A stretch of DNA of 12,612 bases from an uncultured Alistipes sp. (lineage in GTDB: Bacteria; Bacteroidota; Bacteroidia; Bacteroidales; Rikenellaceae). The DNA is taken from the NCBI GenBank assembly GCA_900552955.1, contig USBO01000044.1, forward strand, positions 1 to 12,612, in the 5' to 3' direction. The position numbers and the translations under genes are program-made. The stretch's first letter is position 1; each line of letters begins with the position of its first letter. A model generated the notes under the pieces. The model had not been told where the DNA came from. It did not search any database and worked only from the letters and a program-made list of their open reading frames with translations. Shown here piece after piece: positions 6,318 to 12,612 of this stretch.

Positions 6318-7438
6318 AGGTCTGTATCGTAGGCCCCGCGCATCCCTATCGGGGCGGGCTGGCGTCGATCATGGAGATCATGGCGCGCACGTTCGCGGCG
6401 CGCGGCCATGACGTGGAGATCAAGACCTTCACGGTGCAGTATCCGTCGCTGCTCTTCCCGGGCAAGAGTCAGACGGTCTGCACGCCGCCGCCGGCCGACC
6501 TGCGTATCGAGCGCTGCGTCAACACGGTCGATCCCTTCAACTGGTGGCGCGTGGGGCGCGCCATCCGCCGCCAGCGGCCCGATTTCGTGCTGATGAAGTA
6601 CTGGACGCCCTTCATGGCGCCCTGCTTCGGGACGATCGCCCGTCTGGCGCGCGACAACGGCCACACGCGCACGATCTGCCAGATCGACAACGTCGAACCC
6701 CACGAACACCACCTCGTCGACCGCCCGTTCAACCGCTATTTCCTCTCGTCGATCGACGGCTTCATCTACATGTCGGAGCAGGTGCACGAGGAGCTGAAGA
6801 CCTACACGCCGGCGCCGGCGCTCTTCTCGCCGCACCCGCTGTTCGAGAATTTCGGCACGGCGGTTCCGCGCGGCGAGGCGTGCCGCCGGCTTGGGTTGGA
6901 CCCTGCGCAGCGCTATGCGCTCTTTTTCGGGTTGATCCGCGACTACAAGGGGCTGGACATCCTGCTCGATGCGTGGGCGCGGTTCCGCCGTCCGGGTCAC
7001 CGGCTCCTCGTGGCGGGGGAGTTCTACGCTCCGCGCGAGAGGTACATGCGCCAGATCGAGTCGCTGCATCTGGGCGACGAGGTGATCCTGCACGACTTCT
7101 TCGTGCCCGACGCCGATGTGAAGCACTACTTTTCGGCGGCCGATGTGCTGGTGCAGCCCTACAAGACCGCCACGCAGAGCGGTGTGACGCAGATTGCCTA
7201 TCAGTTCGAGCTGCCGATGATCGTCACCGACGTAGGCGGCCTGCCCGAGATCGTGCCCGACGGCCGTGTGGGGTATGTCTGCCGGCCCGATGCGGAGGGT
7301 GTCGCCGATGCGCTCGGCCGGATTTACGCGGGCGACACGCTCGCGCGGTTCCGCGCGGCCATGCACGACGAGAAGCGGCGTTTTTCGTGGGAGGAGATGT
7401 GCGACCGCATCACCGAGCTTTACGAATCGATCCGCTGA
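6314..7438 (+). CDS. Glycosyltransferase, GT-B fold, GT4-like
   Basis: The 374-residue product has two Rossmann-like halves. The N-terminal acceptor half starts MKVCIVGPAHPYRGGLAS, with the glycine-rich loop near residues 13-16. The C-terminal nucleotide-sugar half starts around residue 200 with FFGLIRDYKGLDILLDAW (204-221). It continues through LLVAGEFY (231-238) and the donor-site region QSGVTQIAYQFELPMIVTDV (288-307), ending GGLPEIV. The usual E-x7-E motif of GT4 enzymes is altered here: the first Glu position is in ATQSGVT, and E311 lies in the GGLPE segment. There is no signal peptide or membrane segment, so it probably acts at the cytoplasmic face on a lipid-linked glycan or sugar acceptor. 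Donor and acceptor are unknown. The ATG overlaps the dsbD stop (ATGA), which implies translational coupling. A strong hairpin follows 14 bases after the stop. Confidence 0.88.
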   Translation: MKVCIVGPAHPYRGGLASIMEIMARTFAARGHDVEIKTFTVQYPSLLFPGKSQTVCTPPPADLRIERCVNTVDPFNWWRVGRAIRRQRPDFVLMKYWTPFMAPCFGTIARLARDNGHTRTICQIDNVEPHEHHLVDRPFNRYFLSSIDGFIYMSEQVHEELKTYTPAPALFSPHPLFENFGTAVPRGEACRRLGLDPAQRYALFFGLIRDYKGLDILLDAWARFRRPGHRLLVAGEFYAPRERYMRQIESLHLGDEVILHDFFVPDADVKHYFSAADVLVQPYKTATQSGVTQIAYQFELPMIVTDVGGLPEIVPDGRVGYVCRPDAEGVADALGRIYAGDTLARFRAAMHDEKRRFSWEEMCDRITELYESIR

Positions 7439-7452
7439 CGCCGTTTCGTCGC

Positions 7453-7493
7453 AATGCGAAGGCCGCACCCCACAGGGATGCGGCCTTCGCATT
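7453..7493. terminator. Bidirectional terminator between convergent genes
   Basis: Positions 7453-7467 and 7479-7493 form a perfect 15-bp inverted repeat around an 11-base loop; three further C-G pairs can form inside the loop. It lies between the stop of the plus-strand glycosyltransferase (7438) and the stop of the minus-strand transporter (7505). The arms end in AAT/ATT, so each strand has a short A- or T-containing edge but no long T run. Confidence 0.8.
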
Positions 7494-7504
7494 CGAGGTG
7501 GAGG

Positions 7505-8804
7505 CTATTTTCGGATATTGGCCTCTTCGAGTCCGTAGCCCTTGCGGCGGTCTTCGGCCTTGAGCAGCAGCGCCAGCACGACGGCCACCACACCGAACAG
7601 CGCGAAGATCGACATCGTGGGGGTGTAGTCGTAACCGATCGTCCCGTCGGCGAGCGTGTATTTCGCAAAGCGCTCGTTGACCCAGCCGATGAGCATCGGC
7701 ACGCACATCATCCCGATGTTCTGCACATAGAAGATCAGCGCATAGGCCGAACCGAGCTGTTTCTGCGGGATGATCTTCGGCACCGAGGGCCACATGGCCG
7801 ACGGCACGAGCGAGAAGGCAACGCCCAGCACGAGCATTACGGCCAGAGCGAACCACCACACGTTGAGGATCGGCAGTGCGAAGAGCACGTGCACCGCCAC
7901 GAGCATCACCGAGCCGATGACCATCAGCGTGGCGCCCTTGCCGATGCGGTCGTAGATCGAACCGAAGAGCGGCGTGAGCAGAATCGTGCCGAAGGGCAGG
8001 ATCGCCGGAATGTTGCCTGCGATCGCGGGCGGGACGTTGTATTTGTAGATCATGATCTTGGTGGCGAACTTCAGGAAGGGGAAGACGCCCGAGTAGAACA
8101 TCAGACACAGCAGGGCGATCAGCCAGAAGCCCTTGCTGGTAACGATCTGACGCAGATCGGCGAGTTTGAAACCCTCCTCGGGCTCGTCCTGTGCGGCGGC
8201 GATCGAGGCGTCGAGCCGCCGGTCCATCACGCAGTACGCCACGTAGGCCAGCAGCCCGATGCAGAGCGCCAGCGCGCCGAAGAGCACGGGGTAGCAGATG
8301 CCGCCCATCGCGCGGGCGATCGGCAGACTCGCGCTGAGCGCGGCGGCCGTGCCGATGCGCGCCATGGCCACTTGCAGACCGAGCGCCAGCGGCCCCCATG
8401 CCGAAGGTGGCGAAGCCCAGACCGGCCACCCAGACCTGCGTCTTGAATCCCCACAGTTCGCCGCCTGCGGGGAACAGCGGCGAGATGGCGTAGGCCTTCA
8501 GCAGCGCACCGCCGACCATCAGCCCGCAGGCCATCAGCCCCGTGAAGCGCACGCCCATCTTGTCGAGGATGATGCCGCCCAGCAGCAGCATGAACAGGAA
8601 GACGTTGAACCAGCCGTAGGCGCCCGTGAACCATCCGTACTCGATGTCCGTCCACCCCGGGGCGCCCTTGATGAGCAGGTCTTCGAGCGGGGCCATGATG
8701 TCGGTGATGAAGTAGCCGCACATCATCGTGAACGAGACGATCAGCATCGCCGTCCAGCGGGCGGCCGGCGACTCGCTCAGTTTGCGTTTGATTGTTTCTG
8801 TCAT
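7505..8804 (-). pseudogene. MFS transporter, MFSD1-like, broken by a frameshift and probable small deletion in TM4
   Basis: Frame one runs from the ATG at 8802-8804 for about 137 residues: TM1 near 18-40, TM2 near 57-83, TM3 near 88-106, and the start of TM4 ending GFATFGMG. The MFS coding signal then continues one base out of phase from about 8395 to the stop at 7505, with TM5-TM12 and ending EEANIRK. The second frame picks up as PLALGLQVAMARIG. Removing one C from the run at 8393-8397 rejoins the frames and gives about 432 residues. In the MFSD1-like family the segment between FGxG and the GLQxxxARIG motif normally carries about 20 more residues, including a WFKGKE-type motif, and these are missing here. 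So a deletion of some 60-70 bases, not a single extra base, probably caused the shift. The substrate is unknown (animal MFSD1 carries dipeptides). No canonical promoter was seen in the 110 bases upstream. A GTG at 8369-8371 could start a 288-residue fragment, but this is unlikely to be a working transporter. Confidence 0.8.
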
Positions 8805-8864
8805 TGATTATTGGATTTGGATGATAGTTTGCGTGCCGGATTCACCGTTGCGGCGGAAACGCGG

Positions 8865-8889
8865 CCGACGGCCGCTGCGGGGCCGTCGG
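8865..8889 (-). terminator. GC-rich hairpin between the TPR gene and the transporter gene
   Basis: CCGACGGCC (8865-8873) and GGCCGTCGG (8881-8889) form a perfect 9-bp stem with a 7-base loop. It sits 25 bases beyond the TPR-protein stop and upstream of the transporter start. No T run follows on the minus strand, so termination is plausible but not secure. Confidence 0.45.
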
Positions 8890-8914
8890 AACGGGGCGGG
8901 ATGCGTCGCGCGGA

Positions 8915-10927
8915 TCATCGGTCGAGCGAGGTGTATTGTTTCAGAATCTCGTAGGCCTCCTGGATGCCCAGCTCGCCGGCCTTCGACATGTCGAGGCAGC
9001 CCTTGCGCGTGTCCTTCATGAAAATCTGCACCAGACCGCGGTTGTAGTACGCTTCGGCGAAGGCGGGATCGAGTTCGATCGCCTTCGAATAGTCGTTGTA
9101 GGCTTCGGGAAGTTTTCCCGACAGAGCCTTCAGATTCGCGCGGTTATAGTAGGTGTGGGGGAAGTCGGGGTAGAGCTTCGCCGCCTTGTTCAGATCGGCG
9201 ATCGCCTCGTCGTAGTTGTAGGTGCGCGACTGCGAGTTCTGCAACCGCTTGGCCGGATCGGATTCGATGGTGATGCGCTGGTAGGAGTTGTCGATCGACG
9301 AGATGAAGTCGATCATCTCCGCCCGTGTGGTCGAACGGTTCAGGTAGAGGAACGGATTGGCCGGATAGAGCTCGATGGCCGACGTGAACGACCCCACGGC
9401 GTTGGTGTACTGCTTGATGAGCGTCTGCGTGATGCCGCGCTGGAACAACAGCTCCCACGAGTCGGGAGCGATCGTCAGCGCGCGGGCGTATTCCTTGTCC
9501 AACACCACGAGCGAATCGGCGGGCAGGTTGCTTTCGCGGGCCGTGAGCGTCAGGTAGCCGTTGGCGATGCGGCGGCGGAAATCGGTCTCGCGCTGCGAGC
9601 GGTAGCGGCCTGCCGTGACGGCGGAGAGGCTGTCGGGCGAGCGGAGCGTGAAGCGGAAGAGCGGCAGCAGCGCCAGCCGGTTGTCGGCGTTCTTGGAGGC
9701 CACGCGCCCGAAGACGCTGCCAGCGACGTTGGCGTCGAACGACAGCAGGCGGTCGAAGCGGTGCGTCGTGTCGGCGTAGATCGAGTAGGTGCTGTCGCTC
9801 AGACGGGTTTTGTACTCCGCGATTTTGCGCTGGGCGATGTCGCGGTCGCTGCGCGAACCCCGCTCGTCCTTGAGCAGGTAACGCAGCCGGCTGCGGTTGA
9901 GATAGGCGTTGGCGAAGTCGGGGTAGAGCTCGATGGCTTTCGTGTAGTCGTCGACGGCGCGCTCGACATTGCCCAACTGGGCATGTATGCCCGCGCGGTT
10001 GTAGTAGACGAGTACGTTCTCGGGCGAGTAGAGGGCCACCTTGTCGTAATCCTCCAGCGCGCGGTTGTAGTCGCCGATCTGCGAGCGGACGATGGCGCGG
10101 TTGAAGTAGGTGAGCGAGTTGGTCGAGTCGAGCTGCAGCACGCGGTCGAAGTCGGCCAGCGACTGCACGGGGCGGTTGGTGTTCGAATAGACGATCGCGC
10201 GGTTGAAGTAGGAGAGCAGGTAGCTCGAGTCGCAGCGGATCGCGCGGTCGAAATCGGCTTCGGCCTCCTCGTAGCGCTGCTGTTTCATCTCCAGCTCGCC
10301 GCGGCGGTTGTAGCTGGTCGGATTCTCGCGGTTGGTGCGGATCGCAGTCTCGAAATCGGCGTAGGCCTGCGTCGTATCCTTGAGGTAGAGGTAGCAGACG
10401 CCGCGGTTGAGATAGGCGTCCGAGACCTTGTTCTCGTGGCGGATGAACTTGTCGAAGTCGTCGATCGCCTCGCGGAACTGCTGGTTGAGCAGGCGCGTGA
10501 CGCCGCGGCTGTAGTAGGCGTTGGGCAGGTCGGGGCGCAGCTCGATCGCCTCGGCGAAGTCGGCGAGCGCGTCGTCGTAGTTGCCCAGGCGCGAGCGCGT
10601 GATGGCGCGGTAGGTGAAGGCGGTGGTGAAGACCGGATTCTTCTCGATGGCGGTGGTGAAATCGGCTTCGGCGCCCAGCAGGTCGTCGAGGTTGTACTTG
10701 GCGATGCCGCGCAGGAAGTAGCCTTCGTAGGCGTCGTCGTCGAAGCGCAGCAGGATGTTGAGCGTGCGGATGGCGTCTTCGAAGTTGTTGTCGATCATGA
10801 ACGTGCGGCCGACGTAGTAGAAGTAGTCGCGGTCGTACTGCGCACGGCTTCCCGCGCCGATGGTCAGCGCGAGGGCCAGCAGCAGGCCCGTTATGCCTTT
10901 CCGTATCTTCGATCCCGTCATTCCCAT
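8915..10927 (-). CDS. Secreted tetratricopeptide-repeat protein
   Basis: The 670-residue product begins with a signal peptide: a basic start, LLLALALTIGAG, and probable cleavage after SRA, before Gln30. About ten 34-residue TPR units follow (roughly residues 34-375), most starting YxNRA/G and ending in an AIELxP-type helix B. A linker of about 120 residues without TPR signal (375-495) separates them from about four more units (495-665); one of these has an insert of about 30 residues containing RITIESDPAKRLQNSQSRT. The end, KGCLDMSKAGELGIQEAYEIL, is common in Bacteroidota TPR proteins. It should act as a periplasmic or outer-membrane-associated scaffold, but no partner can be named. It starts 34 bases after the era stop on the same strand, so cotranscription is likely. 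A second ATG at 10919-10921 has a better purine-rich stretch (GGGA) before it. The repeats are amino-acid level only and not near-identical DNA copies. Confidence 0.9.
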   Translation of the reverse strand: MGMTGSKIRKGITGLLLALALTIGAGSRAQYDRDYFYYVGRTFMIDNNFEDAIRTLNILLRFDDDAYEGYFLRGIAKYNLDDLLGAEADFTTAIEKNPVFTTAFTYRAITRSRLGNYDDALADFAEAIELRPDLPNAYYSRGVTRLLNQQFREAIDDFDKFIRHENKVSDAYLNRGVCYLYLKDTTQAYADFETAIRTNRENPTSYNRRGELEMKQQRYEEAEADFDRAIRCDSSYLLSYFNRAIVYSNTNRPVQSLADFDRVLQLDSTNSLTYFNRAIVRSQIGDYNRALEDYDKVALYSPENVLVYYNRAGIHAQLGNVERAVDDYTKAIELYPDFANAYLNRSRLRYLLKDERGSRSDRDIAQRKIAEYKTRLSDSTYSIYADTTHRFDRLLSFDANVAGSVFGRVASKNADNRLALLPLFRFTLRSPDSLSAVTAGRYRSQRETDFRRRIANGYLTLTARESNLPADSLVVLDKEYARALTIAPDSWELLFQRGITQTLIKQYTNAVGSFTSAIELYPANPFLYLNRSTTRAEMIDFISSIDNSYQRITIESDPAKRLQNSQSRTYNYDEAIADLNKAAKLYPDFPHTYYNRANLKALSGKLPEAYNDYSKAIELDPAFAEAYYNRGLVQIFMKDTRKGCLDMSKAGELGIQEAYEILKQYTSLDR

Positions 10928-10961
10928 TCTTCTGAACGCTGTTTCGAGCGATTTATTGTCC

Positions 10962-11846
10962 CTATTGCGGATCGTAGCCGAAGCGCCGCAACTGCTGCCC
11001 GTCGTTGCGCCAGTCTTCGCTCACCTTGACGAAGAGCTGCAGGAAGACCTTCTTCTGAAGGAACTCCTCCAGCTCCTCGCGGGCCTGCCTGCCGACCTTT
11101 TTGAGCTTTTCGCCTTTGTGGCCGATCAGGATCCCTTTCTGCGAGTTGCGCGCCACGTAGATCACGGCCGAGATGCGGTCGATCTGCGGCTCCTCCTGAT
11201 AGGCTTCGATCTCGATCTGGCAACTGTAGGGAATCTCCTTGTCGTAGTTGCGCAGGATCTTCTCGCGGATGATCTCCGAGGCGAAAAAGCGCAGCGTCTT
11301 GTCCGTGAGGGTATCCTTCGGATAGAAGGGTTCGCCCTCGGGCAGCAGCGCGAGGATGCGGTCGAAGAGTCCCGCGATGTTGAATCCCTCCCTGGCCGAA
11401 ATCGGAACGATCTCGGCCGAGGGCAGCGTGGCGTGCCACTTTTCGACGAGCGCCTCGAGCCTCTCCTGCGTGGTCAGGTCGATCTTGTTGACGACCACCA
11501 GCGTCGGCACGCCGCTGCGGCCGATCTTCTCGACGATCTCCGACCCCTCGGCGTCCCCCTGCTCGACCGTATCGGTGACGTAGAGGATGACGTCGGCGTC
11601 CGACAGGGCGCCGCGCACGAAGTTCATCATCGACTCCTGCAACTTGTAGCAGGGCTTCAGGATGCCGGGCGTATCGGAAAAGACCATCTGGAAGTCGTCG
11701 CCGTTGACGATGCCCAGAATGCGGTGGCGCGTGGTCTGCGCCTTGGAGGTGATGATGGAGAGCCGTTCGCCCACCAGCGCGTTCATGAGCGTCGACTTCC
11801 CGACGTTGGGATTCCCGATGATATTGACAAAACCCGATTTGTGCAT
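10962..11846 (-). CDS. era: GTPase Era
   Basis: The 294-residue product matches Era in length and motifs. The G domain has G1 GNPNVGKS (11-18), the switch I threonines in AQTTRHRI (36-43), G3 DTPG (58-61), G4 NKID (120-123) and a G5-like SAREG (150-154). The C-terminal KH RNA-binding domain shows IEIEAYQEE, then GILIGHKGEKLKKVG (238-252), which holds the GxxG-type loop. In known bacteria Era binds the 3' end of 16S rRNA and helps the small ribosomal subunit mature, linking this to growth. It acts in the cytoplasm or at the inner membrane face. A close match to the Bacteroidota promoter lies 23 bases before the ATG. The TPR gene lies 34 bases downstream on the same strand, and ffh lies 78 bases upstream, also on that strand. 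Nothing appears truncated or altered. Confidence 0.97.
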   Translation of the reverse strand: MHKSGFVNIIGNPNVGKSTLMNALVGERLSIITSKAQTTRHRILGIVNGDDFQMVFSDTPGILKPCYKLQESMMNFVRGALSDADVILYVTDTVEQGDAEGSEIVEKIGRSGVPTLVVVNKIDLTTQERLEALVEKWHATLPSAEIVPISAREGFNIAGLFDRILALLPEGEPFYPKDTLTDKTLRFFASEIIREKILRNYDKEIPYSCQIEIEAYQEEPQIDRISAVIYVARNSQKGILIGHKGEKLKKVGRQAREELEEFLQKKVFLQLFVKVSEDWRNDGQQLRRFGYDPQ

Positions 11847-11868
11847 GACCGAACAATATGATTCCCGA

Positions 11869-11900
11869 CAAAGATAGGCATAAAAAAATCCTCTGCCAAA
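11869..11900 (-). promoter_or_regulatory. Bacteroidota-type promoter for era and probably the TPR gene
   Basis: On the minus strand TTTG (11897-11900) is followed by exactly 20 bases and then TATCTTTG (11869-11876), a full match to the TTTG-N20-TAnnTTTG pattern. It lies within the 78-base gap between the ffh stop and the era ATG. Transcription would begin near 11862, leaving a leader of about 17 bases with no clear Shine-Dalgarno sequence. Confidence 0.82.
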
Positions 11901-11924
11901 CGAGTAGGGGATATATTTGGATTC

Positions 11925-12612
11925 CTACCGCCGGAATCCGCGCGGCATTTGCGGCATCTTCATCTTGCCGCCGCCGGCCACCATCTTCATCATCTTGCGC
12001 GTGTCGTCGAACTGCTTGAGCAGACGGTTGACGTCGGCCATCGTCGTGCCCGAGCCCTTGGCGATGCGTTCGCGCCGGCGGGCGTTGAGAATCTCGGGGT
12101 GTTCGCGCTCGGCGGGGGTCATCGAACCGATGATCGCCTCGGTCTGCTTGAAGACGTCGTCCGAAATCTCGATGCCCTTGAGCGCCTTGCCCATGCCCGG
12201 GATCATCGAGGCGAGATCCTTGAGGTTGCCCATCTTCTTGATCTGGTTGATCTGCGCCAGAAAGTCGTTGAAGTTGAACTGATCCTTGACCAGCTTCTTC
12301 TTCAGCTTGCGGGCCTCCTCCTCGTCGAACTGCTCCTGTGCGCGCTCTACGAGCGACACCACGTCGCCCATGCCGAGGATGCGGTCGGCCATGCGTTCGG
12401 GGTGGAAGACCTGCAGGGCGTCCATCTTCTCGCCGCTCGAGATGAATTTGAGCGGTTTGTCGACCACCGAGCGGATCGAGATGGCGGCGCCGCCGCGCGT
12501 GTCGCCGTCGAGCTTGGTGAGGACCACGCCGTCGAAGTCGAGCCGGTCGTTGAACTCCTTGGCCGTGTTGACGGCGTCCTGACCGGTCATGGCGTCGACG
12601 ACGAAGAGCGTT
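11925..12612 (-). CDS. ffh: Signal recognition particle GTPase Ffh, C-terminal part (cut by window edge)
   Basis: The frame is open at the right edge and runs 228 residues to the TAG at 11925-11927; a complete Ffh is about 440-450. The visible part starts inside the G domain at FVVDAMTGQDAVN and includes the guanine-specificity motif TKLDGDTRGGAA, then ISSGEKMDALQVFHPERMA, which closes the NG domain. The rest is the M domain, which binds 4.5S RNA and signal peptides. It carries the helical KKMGNLKDLASMIPGMGK region, RRRERIAKGSGTT and a Met-rich tail ending PQMPRGFRR. Ffh binds signal sequences on ribosomes and, with FtsY, delivers them to the SecYEG channel. The P-loop and N domain lie outside the window, so they cannot be checked. 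era follows on the same strand but has its own promoter. Confidence 0.97.
   Translation of the reverse strand, partial: TLFVVDAMTGQDAVNTAKEFNDRLDFDGVVLTKLDGDTRGGAAISIRSVVDKPLKFISSGEKMDALQVFHPERMADRILGMGDVVSLVERAQEQFDEEEARKLKKKLVKDQFNFNDFLAQINQIKKMGNLKDLASMIPGMGKALKGIEISDDVFKQTEAIIGSMTPAEREHPEILNARRRERIAKGSGTTMADVNRLLKQFDDTRKMMKMVAGGGKMKMPQMPRGFRR

Noticed and set aside
8915..10927. A DNA repeat array or CRISPR in the TPR region, with about 102-base periodicity
   Set aside because: The period comes from 34-residue protein repeats. The DNA copies are diverged, with no identical direct repeats or spacers.
8936..11029. A 697-codon open frame on the plus strand, opposite the TPR gene and the 3' end of era
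   Set aside because: It mirrors the codon-biased TPR repeats of the other strand, and its translation is a low-complexity run rich in V, R, E and G with no domain. Long antisense frames are expected in GC-rich repetitive coding DNA.
11919..11939. A 7-bp inverted repeat around the ffh stop codon, considered as a terminator
   Set aside because: The stem is short, the downstream minus-strand sequence is A-rich and not T-rich, and the era promoter lies right behind it. The evidence is too weak to call.

Overview
The window looks like chromosomal DNA from a high-GC member of the Bacteroidota, most likely Alistipes or a close relative. Three lines of evidence support this. At least three intergenic regions carry the Bacteroidota promoter pattern (TTTG, about 20 bases, then TAnnTTTG or a one-base variant). 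Shine-Dalgarno sequences are mostly weak. The proteins (LTA-synthase-like, FatA-type thioesterase, DsbD, TPR protein beside Era) have the typical look of that phylum. The genus is an inference from base composition and gene content, not a proven identification.

Layout. Positions 1-2649 (minus strand) hold the start of an LTA-synthase/phosphoglycerol-transferase-like membrane enzyme, cut by the window edge, and a lipoprotein upstream of it that resembles helical-barrel glycosidases or lyases. A 151-base divergent promoter region separates these from a plus-strand series: acyl-ACP thioesterase (2801-3529), bacterioferritin-like protein (3679-4179), a full DsbD-type reductase (4332-6317) and a GT4-like glycosyltransferase that overlaps it by four bases (6314-7438). 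A 15-bp inverted repeat then separates this series from minus-strand genes converging on it. Reading away from the right edge, these are the C-terminal part of Ffh (SRP GTPase), Era with its own promoter, a secreted protein of about 14 TPR units probably cotranscribed with era, and an MFSD1-like MFS transporter whose reading frame is broken.

How the genes work together. Ffh and Era are core functions (membrane targeting, small-subunit ribosome maturation). The others are mostly cell-envelope or housekeeping genes: periplasmic thiol reduction, iron storage, fatty-acid release from ACP, glycan transfer and envelope headgroup transfer. They form several short transcription units and not one pathway.

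I see no CRISPR array, insertion sequence, tRNA, rRNA, phage gene or defence island, and no intergenic gap longer than about 155 bases. No clear new multi-gene system is visible. The points most worth following are the lesion in the MFS gene, which looks like a small deletion and not a simple one-base error, a promoter nested inside a terminator hairpin before dsbD, and the unassigned lipoprotein beside the LTA-synthase-like gene.
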